A DNA stretch of 64,000 bases from Nocardia pseudobrasiliensis NBRC 108224 (lineage in GTDB: Bacteria; Actinomycetota; Actinomycetes; Mycobacteriales; Mycobacteriaceae), in the NCBI RefSeq assembly GCF_001613105.1, contig NZ_BDBS01000039.1:59422-123421 (forward strand). Direction: 5' to 3'. The position numbers and the translations under genes were made by a program. The stretch's first letter is position 1; every line of letters begins with the position of its first letter. Shown here piece after piece: positions 8,644-18,598 of the stretch. A model generated the notes under the pieces. The model did not search any database and was not told the origin of the DNA. It worked only from the letters and a program-made list of their open reading frames with translations.

Positions 8644-8647
<4 letters not shown>
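8315..8647 (+). CDS. hypC: hydrogenase assembly chaperone HypC, copy 2
   Basis: A 110-residue HypC paralogue starting MCLAVPGKVLSTHERDG, again with Cys2 right after the initiator Met, and the family core VDFGGVHKDVCLQYIPD and DYVIVHVGFAIQ. It is about 25 residues longer than typical HypC because of a Pro/Ala/Asp-rich C-terminal tail. A ribosome-binding sequence GAAAGGAG precedes the ATG. Its stop overlaps the hypD GTG, so it is translationally coupled to hypD and is the likely partner in the HypCD scaffold where Fe(CN)2CO is built. Confidence 0.93.
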
Positions 8648-9748
<1,101 letters not shown>

Positions 9749-9756
<8 letters not shown>

Positions 9757-10819
9757 GGACGGGGCCGCGGCCATCGATATGGAGAGCTGGGTGTGTCCGC
9801 TGCCGCTGCGCGACGCGCCGAATATCGTGATGGGTCACGGCGGCGGCGGCGCGATGTCGGGTGAGTTGATCGAGCATCTGTTCCTGCCCGCGTTCGGTCC
9901 GGCCGCCGAGGCCGGAATGGGTGATTCGGCGGTCGTATCGATCGGCGGGGCGCGGCTGGCCTTCACCACCGATTCGTTCGTCGTGAAACCGCTGCGCTTC
10001 CCGGGCGGTTCGATCGGTGAGCTCGCGATCAACGGCACGGTCAACGATCTGGCCATGTCCGGCGCCCGGCCGATCGTGCTGGCCACCGCCTTCATCCTCG
10101 AGGAGGGCACGCCGCTGGCCGAGATCGCGGGGATCGCGTCGGCCATGGGGACGGCCGCGCTCGGCGCGGGCGTCAAACTGGTCACCGGTGATACCAAGGT
10201 GGTCGACGCGGGGCACGGCGACGGAATCTTCGTCAACACCTCGGGCATCGGCCTGATCGATGCGGGTATCGATATCCGGCCGCAGCGGGCTCGGCCCGGC
10301 GATGTGGTGATCGTCAGCGGTGAGATCGGTATGCACGGGGTGGCCGTGCTCAGCTGTCGCGAGGGATTGGAATTCGTGACCTCGGTGTGCAGCGATACCG
10401 CACCGCTGCACGGTCTGGTCGCGGCGATGCTGGGTACGGGCGCGGACGTGCACGTCCTGCGCGATCCGACCCGCGGTGGCATGGCCGCGGCACTGAACGA
10501 GATCGCCCGGGCCGCCGGGGTCGGCGTGACCTTGGACGAGCGCATGATTCCCATTCCGCAGCCGGTGCGCGATGCGTGCGGACTGCTCGGACTCGATCCG
10601 ATGTACGTGGCGAACGAGGGCAAGCTGGTCGCCTTCGTCCCCGCCGCCGATGCCGATCGGGTGCTCGAGGCCATGCGGGGTCATCCGCTGGGCGTGCGCG
10701 CCGAGGCCGTCGGTGTGTGCGTGAGCGATCATCCGGGCATGGTGGTCGCGCGCACCGCGCTCGGCGGCACCCGGGTGGTGGATCTGCCCGCCGGTGAGCA
10801 GCTGCCCCGGATCTGTTGA
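9749..10819 (+). CDS. hypE: carbamoyl dehydratase HypE
   Basis: Dehydrates the carbamoyl group carried on its C-terminal cysteine to a thiocyanate, giving the CN ligand. The 356 residues end in PRIC, the diagnostic C-terminal Pro-Arg-Ile-Cys. The N-terminal half holds IVMGHGGGGAMSGELI and an AIR-synthase-like ATP-binding fold (DSFVVKPL, GELAINGTVNDLAM, LVTGDTKVV); RDPTRGGMAAALNEIA follows. ATG 9749 overlaps hypD by 8 nt; an in-frame ATG at 9779 is a possible alternative. hypA and hypB, which insert nickel, are not downstream in this window and may lie upstream. Confidence 0.97.
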
Positions 10820-11580
10820 GCGCGCGGCGGATTCGAGGAGGTGTCGAGATCACGACGATCGAGGTGGCGGGCGCGCATATGTTCGCCCGCTACGCCTACG
10901 CGCCCAATGCCCTCGGCTACTGCGGGCCGCCCGACGCCGTCGTGCTGCGCGGCGGATCGGCCGACGAGGTCCGGGCGGTGGCGCGCCGCTTCTCCGGCGC
11001 GTGGCCGTATCTGTGCGCGATGTCGGAACTGACCGGAATCACCGATCCGCTGGATCTGCGACTGGTCGAATCCTATTGGCTGGGTGGGGGAGTCGGGGCG
11101 ACGCTGGATCCGGTCGCCTTCACCGGCGCGCTGTTGGCGCGGATCGGCCCACTGGCCGGAAGCTATTGGACATATCTGACCCCGGATCTCGCGAACGAGG
11201 CCGCGGCCGATCACAACTTCCACGTCTTCGGGGTGTATCCGTGGACACGACTATTGGGAAAGGGGTTGAGCGAGCAGGCCGTTCGCGTATTGGACAGCTG
11301 CCGGATCACGTGGGCGACGGTATTGGCCCGCCACGACCACGAGATCACGGTGTGGTCCCGGCGACTCGGCTGGGACGGCTGTCGACTCGCTCTGTCCGCG
11401 CCGGGTCTGCGCCGCATCCCCCTCGACGATACGGCCCCGGCGGGATTGCGCACCGGGCGCACGGTCGCACTGCACTGGGATCGGCCGTGCGATCTGCTGA
11501 CCCCGCAACAGGTTCGCACGCTCGCCACCGGCACCGCCCGGCAGCTACGGGTGACCAATGAGCGGCTATCCCGGCGCTGA
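10816..11580 (+). CDS. hydrogenase-locus protein, DUF6390-like
   Basis: A 254-residue protein of unknown function, last gene of the hydrogenase operon. The N-terminal signature AHMFARYAYAPNALGYCGPP matches what I recall as the DUF6390 family. Other conserved-looking parts are ARRFSGAWPYLCAMSELTGI, NFHVFGVYPWTRLLG and the end with GRTVALHWDRPCDLLT. TTG 10816 overlaps the hypE stop as TTGA, consistent with the coupled starts upstream. A strong GAGGAGGTG at 10835-10843 has no start codon at proper spacing; GTG 10864 and ATG 10879 are alternatives. Its tail overlaps the convergent phoU-like gene by 15 nt. Confidence 0.75.
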   Translation: MSARRIRGGVEITTIEVAGAHMFARYAYAPNALGYCGPPDAVVLRGGSADEVRAVARRFSGAWPYLCAMSELTGITDPLDLRLVESYWLGGGVGATLDPVAFTGALLARIGPLAGSYWTYLTPDLANEAAADHNFHVFGVYPWTRLLGKGLSEQAVRVLDSCRITWATVLARHDHEITVWSRRLGWDGCRLALSAPGLRRIPLDDTAPAGLRTGRTVALHWDRPCDLLTPQQVRTLATGTARQLRVTNERLSRR

Positions 11581-12243
11581 ATCGGCGTTGGCCTGCGCCG
11601 AGAGCGGAATTCCGGTGTGGAAGAAGCGGATCAGGCGGCCGATGCGCACGCAATGTTCGGCACAGCGCTCGTAGTGGTGCACGAGCAGGGCGAGATCGAC
11701 GGCCATGGAGCTGTCGTGCGGCCAGTCCGGGGACGAGACCAGCTGCCGGACCCGCTGACAGCCGCCCGCCAGATCCGGATCGGGGACGATCGGATCGGTA
11801 TCGGGGATCGGCTGTTCGGTGGCGACGATCAATTCGACCACCCGGGCGGCGAGGTCGGTGGTGAGCCCGCCGATTTCGGCCAGGTCGGCGATGATCGGCG
11901 CGGGCGCGACCGGATTGGGGTAGCGGCGGACAACGCTGTCGGAGATGCTGCTGGTGAGCCAGCCGATCCGGGACAGATCGTCGGCGATCTGCATGGCGCT
12001 CACCACATGTCGTAGATCGCGGGCGACCGGCGCCTCCAGCGCGAGCAGGATCACTGCCCGGTTCTCGCAGGCGTCGTGTGCCTCCTGCAGCTTCTCGTCG
12101 AGGGCGAAGACCTCGTAGGCGGCGGTGAGGTCGGCCTCGGTGACCGCGACCGCCAGGCGTTGCGTCGCCTCGTGCGCCAGGCTCGCCAACCGGCCGAGCT
12201 CTCCGGTCAGCGCGGCGAGCTCCGAGGAGAATTTCGTGCGCAC
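11566..12243 (-). CDS. PhoU-family phosphate regulatory protein
   Basis: A 225-residue, almost wholly alpha-helical protein of the PhoU family, which modulates phosphate-uptake signalling. The N-terminus MRTKFSSELAALTGELGRL and the repeats EATQRLAVAV, FALDEKLQEAHDACENRAV, APVARDLRHVVSAMQIADDLSRIG and VHHYERCAEHCVRIGRLI show the two PhoU three-helix units with ExxxD-type metal-binding positions. No pst genes or PhoR/PhoB regulators are nearby, so this is probably a stand-alone paralogue. It is convergent with, and overlaps, the last hydrogenase-operon gene, and is divergent from the secreted propeller protein. Confidence 0.88.
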   Translation of the reverse strand: MRTKFSSELAALTGELGRLASLAHEATQRLAVAVTEADLTAAYEVFALDEKLQEAHDACENRAVILLALEAPVARDLRHVVSAMQIADDLSRIGWLTSSISDSVVRRYPNPVAPAPIIADLAEIGGLTTDLAARVVELIVATEQPIPDTDPIVPDPDLAGGCQRVRQLVSSPDWPHDSSMAVDLALLVHHYERCAEHCVRIGRLIRFFHTGIPLSAQANADSAPG

Positions 12244-12374
12244 GCGGTTATCTTCGCCGTTCGCGGGGCGAGGGTCCAGAGGTTCGGCGAAACCGTGTCA
12301 AGGGTGTGAACTGTGCTGAGCGATACGTCATTCCGATGGATGCGCATCCGATCGCGACCGGGCAGGATCTCGGG

Positions 12375-13820
12375 GTGTTCTTCAGATCGGATGTCCAACT
12401 TCATATCCGCCGAACGCTGGCCGCGGGCTCGATCGCGGCCACCGCCGTGGCCTGCGCATTCGGCATGGCTCCGGGGGCCGGTGCGGCGGAGCCGTGGGGT
12501 CCGTTCGCCGCGCCGAATCCTTTTCTGGGACCGCCCGGTTCGGCCACGATGCACAGCGATGCGGGTAGTTCCGACGCTACCCCGGTGGCCGGGCCCGGGG
12601 CGAGGCCGGTCGCGGCGACGGTCTATCCGCTGGCCGCCGCCTGCCCGACGCTGCTGCAGGGTTCGGACGGATTGGTGGTGGCGCTGTGCACCCAGATCGC
12701 CGGGCGGACGCCGACCGTACAGCTGATCGATCCGGCCGCGACCGGAAAGCCGCTGGCCACACTGCCGCTGGCCAAGGGCGGACTGCTCGGTGGGGTGTAC
12801 GCGTATCTCGATCAGCGCGATCGACTGGTGGTCGTGGACGGGCAGCGGCAGCTGCTGCGGATCGGGCACGAGCGCGATGACACCGGGGGCTGGCGGCTGC
12901 GGGCCGAGGAGTCGATCGATCTGTCCGGTGTGGTGCCGGAGGGTGACAGCGTGGTGGGGCTGGTTCCGGATTCGGGCGGGGCGGTGTGGTTCGCGACCGC
13001 GCGGGCGGTCGTCGGCCGGGTCGATTCGTCGGGGACCGTGTCCGGTGTGACATTGCCCGCGGGTGAGCAGGTCGCCAACAGCATCTCGGCAACACCGAAC
13101 GGAAGGATCGCGGTCGCAACGACATTCGCGCTCTACGAGCTGGACTCCGAGGGCGGTCACCCGCATATCCGCTGGCGCGCGCCCTACGATCGCGGCCCGG
13201 CCCGGAAACCGGGACAGCTGAGCTGGGGCACCGGATCCACGCCGGTGTACTTCGGTCCGGCGACCGGTGCGGACTATGTGGCCATTGTCGACAATGCGCC
13301 CGGGACGGTTCGGCTGCTGGTCTTCCGGTCCGGCACGGGCGAACTCGTCTGCGGTCAGCCGGTTCTCACCCGGGGCGGGGTGGGTAGTGAGAACGCGCCG
13401 ATCGGCCTGGGCCGCACGGTGATGGTCGCGAGCACCTACGGCTACCCCTATCCGACCGTGCCGGAGGACGCGGGACCCGCGGTGCCCGAGACGGCCGCCT
13501 TCATCGGTGGGATGACTCGGGTGGATGTGGACGGGCAGGGCTGCCACACCGTCTGGGACAACGCCGTGCGCAGTTCCGCGGTGCCGATTCTGTCCGCGGC
13601 CGATGGGCTGGTCTACACCGTGGCGCGGGTCGGGCCCGAACACACCACGCCGCTGGACGGGTACGAGTTCACCGCCGTGGATCCCGGCACCGGCGCGGTC
13701 GCGGCGCGCAGTCCGCTGCCGGGGACCGTCCTCGAGGATCCGCTGCAGACCGCCCCGCTGATCACGCGGGACGGGCACATCCTGCAGGGGACGATCACCG
13801 GAATCGTGCGGATCGGATGA
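12375..13820 (+). CDS. secreted beta-propeller-like protein of unknown function
   Basis: A 481-residue exported protein from GTG 12375, which has AGGA at proper distance; in-frame starts at 12306 (GTG) and 12336 (ATG) lack a ribosome-binding site. A signal peptide covers about residues 12-38 (basic RR, then hydrophobic LAAGSIAATAVACAFGM, with an Ala-Gly cleavage region before AEPWGP). The mature part has repeated blades of the form D-x-x-G-x-x-V, for example QRDRLVVVDGQRQLLRIG and YEFTAVDPGTGAVAARSPL, typical of PQQ/WD-like beta-propellers. Cys pairs in the exported region may form disulfides. The function is not recognised. Confidence 0.75.
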   Translation: MFFRSDVQLHIRRTLAAGSIAATAVACAFGMAPGAGAAEPWGPFAAPNPFLGPPGSATMHSDAGSSDATPVAGPGARPVAATVYPLAAACPTLLQGSDGLVVALCTQIAGRTPTVQLIDPAATGKPLATLPLAKGGLLGGVYAYLDQRDRLVVVDGQRQLLRIGHERDDTGGWRLRAEESIDLSGVVPEGDSVVGLVPDSGGAVWFATARAVVGRVDSSGTVSGVTLPAGEQVANSISATPNGRIAVATTFALYELDSEGGHPHIRWRAPYDRGPARKPGQLSWGTGSTPVYFGPATGADYVAIVDNAPGTVRLLVFRSGTGELVCGQPVLTRGGVGSENAPIGLGRTVMVASTYGYPYPTVPEDAGPAVPETAAFIGGMTRVDVDGQGCHTVWDNAVRSSAVPILSAADGLVYTVARVGPEHTTPLDGYEFTAVDPGTGAVAARSPLPGTVLEDPLQTAPLITRDGHILQGTITGIVRIG

Positions 13821-14465
13821 ACCGGTCGGGGTAGGGGTGTGATCTTCGTCGCACCCCTGCTCGCGTCCATGTGCGACTCGGAAGGGTTGCGGGCGAGGGT
13901 TATACGCATGGGGATCGTTATTAAGCGGAGATAAAAAGAGTGGACATCAGCGATGAGATCTGCATTGCCCGCCCTGCATCTCGTAATGACCCTAGATAAC
14001 AAACTCTGAGTCTGTTTTCGGAGTGGCAACCCTCTGGTCATTTCCTATTCGCCAGGCAAACGGCCAGTTGAAGGCCGGTGCTGAGCGTGGGTAATGATCA
14101 CTTCTCGGGGGAATTGGCAAATGTGAAACGGACGGCACGGCATCTTTCGCGAAGGTTGAAATCGGATGAACGGGAGAGATCGGATGCGGCGCGCCCGCGA
14201 CGCGCCCGAGGGTCGAACACAACGGACGCTGAGAATTTGCGAGCGGGTGCCAACGACCCTGTCCGAGCAGCGGTTTCGCCCTGGTCACGTATACGCCCGG
14301 GCCCGATGTGGGAGGTTGCATCGGGATAACGATTGTGTAGAGTTGTAGCCAACGCTGGCCGCAGCTGAGCTGGACTCGCTGCGGCCAGTGGTCCTCAAAT
14401 CCGGGATGTCCGACCCGGTTCGAAAATCCCCTCACCCCACCACCGTCCGTCGGCGCGCGTACTCG
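13821..14465 (+). other. 645-bp intergenic region with a possible small-RNA promoter
   Basis: No convincing gene is seen. The region is more AT-rich than its surroundings around 13900-14060. Near the right end, TTGCAT (14316-14321) and TAGAGT (14338-14343) are 16 bp apart and look like a plus-strand promoter. The predicted start near 14350 falls just before the perfect hairpin at 14355-14388. Any transcript would read antisense into the 3' end of the SpoIIM-like gene. Confidence 0.4.
14355..14388. terminator. perfect 11-bp hairpin after the SpoIIM-like gene
   Basis: Arms CTGGCCGCAGC (14355-14365) and GCTGCGGCCAG (14378-14388) pair perfectly around a 12-nt loop. It is 78 nt past the stop of the minus-strand SpoIIM-like gene, so it could terminate that transcript, but no T-run follows on either strand. 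It may instead be the 5' stem of a plus-strand small RNA from the promoter-like sequence just upstream. Confidence 0.45.
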
Positions 14466-15440
14466 TTAGCCGGGGATGAGCGGATCGGTTGCTACCGGTT
14501 CGTTGGCGGCGCGGCGTCCGATGACGAAGACGTAGGCGAGGAAGCCCAGTTCGGCCACGAGGCCGACGCCGATCCGCGCGGGCGCGGGCAGGCCGCTCGG
14601 GGTTACGAAGCCCTCGATCAGGCCGGAGATGAGCAGTACGACCACCAGGCCCAGCGCCACGGTCGCGGTCGCGCGGCCCTGCCGGGCCAGGGCCCGCGCC
14701 CGGCTCAGTCGACCCGGATCGATCAGGGTCCAGCCCAGCTTCAAACCCGCGCCCCCGGCCACGAAAACCGCTGTCAGCTCCAACATTCCGTGCGGCAGGA
14801 TGAAGCCGAAGAACGCCTCGAGCCGTCCGGCATCGGCCATCAGGCCCGCCGAGACGCCCAGATTGAGCGCGTTCATGTACAGCACGTAGGCGGCGGGCAG
14901 AATCAAAATCCCGGTGAACAACGCGACCGCCGCGACCCAGGCGTTGTTGGTCCACACCTGGGCGGCGAAGGCGTCGTGCGGATGTTCGGTGTAGTAGGTC
15001 TCGAACCGGCCGCCGGGATCGGTGAGATCGCCGGTATCGGCGGGCAGTCCCAATCGCTTTCGGGCCGTGCCCGATCCGGACACCCAGACGCCCAATCCGG
15101 CCGAGATCGCCAGGAAGGCCGCGCCCACCGCGGCCCACCACGGCCAGGCCCGGTACAGCGCGGCCGGGAATCGGTGGGTGAAGAACCGGCCGATATCTCG
15201 TCCGATCTCGCCGCGGCTGCCCAGGACTCGGGCGCGGGCCCGGATCAGCAGGGCGCTGAGCCCCGCGATCAGTTCCGGATCGGGGGAATGCGACTGCAGG
15301 CGCGCCAGCTGCTGTGAGGTGCGGCGGTACAGGGTCACCAGTTCGTCGGCCTCGGGGCCGGACAGGCGACGCTGCCGGCTCAGGCGATCGAGCCGGTCCC
15401 AGGACGGCCGGTGCCGGTAGGCGTAGGCGTCCACGTCCAT
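14466..15440 (-). CDS. SpoIIM-like integral membrane protein (stage II sporulation M family)
   Basis: A 324-residue membrane protein. The cytoplasmic N-terminus (DRLDRLSRQRRLSGPEADEL, then LYRRTSQQLARLQSHSPD) is the conserved head of the actinobacterial SpoIIM/DUF95 family. Four to five hydrophobic segments follow, with the family motif FGFILPHGMLELTAVFVAGG. Non-sporulating relatives carry it next to an RDD protein and a MoxR/DUF58 operon, as here and, from memory, in M. tuberculosis Rv3691-Rv3695. It is divergent from the RDD gene, 71 nt apart. The function in this group is unknown; a membrane or envelope role together with the MoxR system is inferred. Confidence 0.85.
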   Translation of the reverse strand: MDVDAYAYRHRPSWDRLDRLSRQRRLSGPEADELVTLYRRTSQQLARLQSHSPDPELIAGLSALLIRARARVLGSRGEIGRDIGRFFTHRFPAALYRAWPWWAAVGAAFLAISAGLGVWVSGSGTARKRLGLPADTGDLTDPGGRFETYYTEHPHDAFAAQVWTNNAWVAAVALFTGILILPAAYVLYMNALNLGVSAGLMADAGRLEAFFGFILPHGMLELTAVFVAGGAGLKLGWTLIDPGRLSRARALARQGRATATVALGLVVVLLISGLIEGFVTPSGLPAPARIGVGLVAELGFLAYVFVIGRRAANEPVATDPLIPG

Positions 15441-15511
15441 CGGTGGCCTCCCCGTATTCGTGGTTCGTGACCGAGGCTAGCCGGTGCGTCAGGCCCTAGG
15501 CTGAAGGAACC

Positions 15512-16312
15512 ATGGCCGTTTTCACCACCGGCGAGGCCGTCGCCCTCGACCTGCCGATCGCGCGGATACCCACCCGGGCCGCCGCGTTCCTCATAGATGT
15601 GGTGATGCAGTTCGTGCTGGCGTGGCTGCTGTTCGCGGCCGTGATGCTCGTACTGGTGCGGATCGAACCCGATATCGCCTGGCTGGACACCGCGGTGCTG
15701 ATGATCTTCGTGGCGGTCGTGGCCGGATATCCGGTCGCGTGCGAGACGCTGTTGCGCGGGCGCACGATCGGGAAGTTGACGCTGGGTCTGCGGGTGGTGC
15801 GGGCGGACGGCGGGCCGATCGATTTCAGGCACGCCCTGACCCGCGGCCTCGCGGGGGCCATCGTGGACTTCTGGGGCCTGGGCGGGTTCGGCGCGGTCGC
15901 GGTCGTCACCTCGCTGTGCTCGCCGCGCGCCCGCCGCGTCGGCGACATCCTGGCGGGCACCGTGGTCGTCCACGACCGAGCTCGAATTCCGCTGCCCGCC
16001 TTGGCCGCCGCCCCACCCTGGCTACAACACTGGTCCCGCCAACTGGATCTGACCGCCCTCACCGAGGACCTGGCCCTCCCCATCCGCCAATACCTCACCC
16101 GCTACCGAACCCTCACCCCCGAAACCCAATACACCCTCGGCCAAACCCTGGTCACCACCACCTGCGCCCGTCTGTCCGTCCAGGTCCCCCTCACCTACCC
16201 ACCCCTACACATCCTCGGCGCCCTCATCTCCGAACGCCAACGTCGCACCCTCACCCCCCTCACACCACCCCAACCACTGCTCGCAGATCTGGCCTGGCGT
16301 CGCCCGGCCTGA
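15512..16312 (+). CDS. RDD-family membrane protein
   Basis: A 266-residue protein with the RDD signature: ARIPTRAAAFLIDVVMQF at the first membrane helix (Arg and Asp conserved), a second helix around 50-70, and GRTIGKLTLGLRVVRADG after it. The last 95 residues are soluble. It is preceded by GAAGGA directly before the ATG at 15512, with TAGGCT further upstream as a possible -10. The 3' third (about 16030-16310) has unusually C-rich codon usage compared with the neighbours. It pairs with the divergent SpoIIM-like gene. The function is unproven; RDD proteins have been linked to ion exchange and envelope processes. Confidence 0.85.
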   Translation: MAVFTTGEAVALDLPIARIPTRAAAFLIDVVMQFVLAWLLFAAVMLVLVRIEPDIAWLDTAVLMIFVAVVAGYPVACETLLRGRTIGKLTLGLRVVRADGGPIDFRHALTRGLAGAIVDFWGLGGFGAVAVVTSLCSPRARRVGDILAGTVVVHDRARIPLPALAAAPPWLQHWSRQLDLTALTEDLALPIRQYLTRYRTLTPETQYTLGQTLVTTTCARLSVQVPLTYPPLHILGALISERQRRTLTPLTPPQPLLADLAWRRPA

Positions 16313-16325
16313 TCGCGCGGCGCGG

Positions 16326-17612
16326 TCACATCGCGCCGGAGCGCTTCAGTTCCAGGTATTCGTCGGCCAGGGCTTCGGGGAGTTGGTCGGGGGCGGTGGC
16401 TACCACGCCTATGCCCTTGCGGCGTAGGGATTCCTGGACCAGGGCTCGTTCGGCGAGGCGGGTTTCGGCGGCGGCCGCGGCGTAGAGGTCGGCGCGTTGG
16501 GTGGCGGTCGCGGCGGTGTCGGGGTCGGTGGGGGAGACCAGGAGGATGCGGTGGCGGTGGGCCAGCACGGGGAGGACGGGGGTCAGGTTCTCCTCGACCA
16601 GGGCGGCGTCGAGGCTGGTGAACCAGACGACCAGGCTGCGGCGGCGGGCGCGCTGGAGAACGGCGCGAACCAGGCCGGGTGCGTCGGTGTCGACCAGGAC
16701 GGGGAGCACGCCGGACAGGGCGTGCATCAGCTTGGGCTGTAAGGATTTTCCGCCGATGCCGCGGACCTCGGCGCGGACCTCGCGATCGTAGGCGAGCAGG
16801 TCGGCGGTGTCCCCGGCCGCGGCGGCCAGACCGCCCAGCAGCAGGGCCGCCTCGATCGCCACGTCCAGGCGGGTGCCCGCGCCGATGCGGGCCGCGGCGG
16901 TGCGGCCGGTGTCGAGAACCATGAGGACGTGGCGGTTGCGTTCCGGACGCCAGGTGCGGACCAGGACATCGGTCGCGCGGGCGGTCGCGCGCCAGTCGAT
17001 CGCGCGCACATCGTCACCCGCCACATATTCACGGAACGAGTCGAATTCGGAACCCTGGCCGCGGGTGTTCACCACGGCGCGACCCTCGAGCTGTTGCAGC
17101 TGACGCACTTTCGCCGACAGGACACGCTCGCTGCGGAACGGCGGCAGGGCCCGCAATCGGGCGGGTGCGTCCCGGCGGATCTGGCGGCCCGCCAGCCCGA
17201 GCGGTCCGAGCAGGCGGATCGTGACCGGTCCGGCCACGCGGTCGCCGCGGTAGTCCGGTCGCAGCGTCGTGCTCAGCCGGGTCTTGGTGTTGGGGGCCAG
17301 GCGCAGGCGATGGGTCTCGTGATTCGCCCGCGCGCTGTCGGGCCAGTCGTCCCAGAGCAGGGCGCGGATCGGGCGGGCGCCGGAATTGAGCACGGTCAGT
17401 TCGACCTCGGTCGCGCGACCCGAGCGCACCGTGGTCAGGGCCTGGCGCGACAGCTCGAGTCCGGCGGCATTGCCCGCCAGGGTCGTATCGATCGCGATCA
17501 GCACCGCCAGCAGGACCGTCGCCGCGGCAACGCCCACCCACGACGGCGCCGCGAACATCACGACCAGTCCCAGCCCCGCGGCGATCGCGGCCAGCCGGCC
17601 CGTGACCACCAC
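16326..17612 (-). CDS. DUF58 (von Willebrand-like) protein
   Basis: A 428-residue protein starting at GTG 17612, 2 nt after the MoxR stop. The N-terminus has one or two membrane helices (LAAIAAGLGLVVMF, VGVAAATVLLAVLIAI). The DUF58 core is clear: EFDSFREYVAGDDVRAIDW, then TWRPERNRHVLMVLDTGRT, where the last part resembles a vWA metal-ion-dependent adhesion site. It is the usual partner of MoxR AAA+ ATPases, which are thought to remodel or activate vWA-type proteins. It is the last gene of a minus-strand operon with MoxR, a DUF4129-like protein and a polytopic membrane protein. Confidence 0.9.
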   Translation of the reverse strand: MVVTGRLAAIAAGLGLVVMFAAPSWVGVAAATVLLAVLIAIDTTLAGNAAGLELSRQALTTVRSGRATEVELTVLNSGARPIRALLWDDWPDSARANHETHRLRLAPNTKTRLSTTLRPDYRGDRVAGPVTIRLLGPLGLAGRQIRRDAPARLRALPPFRSERVLSAKVRQLQQLEGRAVVNTRGQGSEFDSFREYVAGDDVRAIDWRATARATDVLVRTWRPERNRHVLMVLDTGRTAAARIGAGTRLDVAIEAALLLGGLAAAAGDTADLLAYDREVRAEVRGIGGKSLQPKLMHALSGVLPVLVDTDAPGLVRAVLQRARRRSLVVWFTSLDAALVEENLTPVLPVLAHRHRILLVSPTDPDTAATATQRADLYAAAAAETRLAERALVQESLRRKGIGVVATAPDQLPEALADEYLELKRSGAM

Positions 17613-17614
17613 GG

Positions 17615-18598
17615 CTACACCGGAACCGGAACCGAGGCCAGCAGCGACGACATCACGCCCTCGGCCGTCGCCCCGTCCAGCTCCGCCTCGGGCCGCAGCT
17701 GCAGCCGATGCCGAAGTACCACCACCGCAACATGTTTCACATCGTCGGGGGTGACGAAGCCGCGGCCGCCCAGCCAGGCCAGTGCCCGCGCCGCGGCCAT
17801 CAGCGCGGTGGCGCCGCGGGTGGACGCGCCGTGCTGTACGGCCGGGGAACTGCGGGTCGCCCGGCACAGATCGACGATGTAGGCCAGCACCTCCGGGCCG
17901 ATCGTCACCTCGGATATCGCGGCGCGGGCCGCCGCGATATGCGCCGGACCGGCCACCGGACGCAGCCCCGCCGCCGCCAGATCGCGCGGATCGAAGCCCG
18001 CGGCATGGCGCTGCAGAATGCGGAATTCGTCGTCGCGGCCGGGCAGCCGGATGTCGACCTTGAACAGGAAGCGGTCCAGCTGCGCCTCCGGCAGTGGATA
18101 GGTGCCCTCCTGTTCGATGGGGTTCTGGGTGGCCACCACCACGAACGGTTCGGGCAGCGGGCGTGGTGTCCCGTCCACCGAGACCTGCCGCTCCTCCATC
18201 GATTCCAACAGGGCCGACTGGGTTTTCGGGGGAGTGCGGTTGATCTCGTCGGCCAGTAGCAGATTCGTGAAAACCGGTCCGCGGCGGAAGGTGAATTCCG
18301 TCGAATGCGGATCGTAGATCTGCGAACCGGTCACATCGCCCGGCATGAGATCGGGGGTGAACTGAACGCGCGCGTGCTCGAGGTCCAGAGCCGTCGCCAG
18401 CGCGCGCACCAGCAGAGTCTTCGCCACGCCCGGAACGCCTTCCAGCAGCACATGCCCGCGGCACAGCAGCGCCAGCACCAGGAACATCACGGCCTGGTCG
18501 TTGCCCACTACCGCCTTGCCGATCTCGGTGCGCAGTGCCCCGAACGCCCGATGGGCGTCCTCGGCGGTCGGGGTGTGGTTGGTGTCCACCGTGGTCAT
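17615..18598 (-). CDS. MoxR-family AAA+ ATPase
   Basis: A 327-residue AAA+ ATPase. Walker A is GVPGVAKT, Walker B LLADEINRTPPKTQSALLE, followed by MEERQVSVDG, and the sensor region reads ATQNPIEQEGTYPLPEAQLD, all hallmarks of MoxR proteins. The ATG at 18598 overlaps the upstream gene's stop as ATGA. MoxR ATPases act as chaperones for partner vWA/DUF58 proteins, and such a partner follows 2 nt downstream. The order matches my memory of the mycobacterial moxR2 locus. Confidence 0.95.
   Translation of the reverse strand: MTTVDTNHTPTAEDAHRAFGALRTEIGKAVVGNDQAVMFLVLALLCRGHVLLEGVPGVAKTLLVRALATALDLEHARVQFTPDLMPGDVTGSQIYDPHSTEFTFRRGPVFTNLLLADEINRTPPKTQSALLESMEERQVSVDGTPRPLPEPFVVVATQNPIEQEGTYPLPEAQLDRFLFKVDIRLPGRDDEFRILQRHAAGFDPRDLAAAGLRPVAGPAHIAAARAAISEVTIGPEVLAYIVDLCRATRSSPAVQHGASTRGATALMAAARALAWLGGRGFVTPDDVKHVAVVVLRHRLQLRPEAELDGATAEGVMSSLLASVPVPV

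Noticed and set aside
14078..14348. Small open frames in the 13.8-14.5 kb gap
   Set aside because: No ribosome-binding sites, no conserved pattern and overlapping frames of similar quality on both strands.
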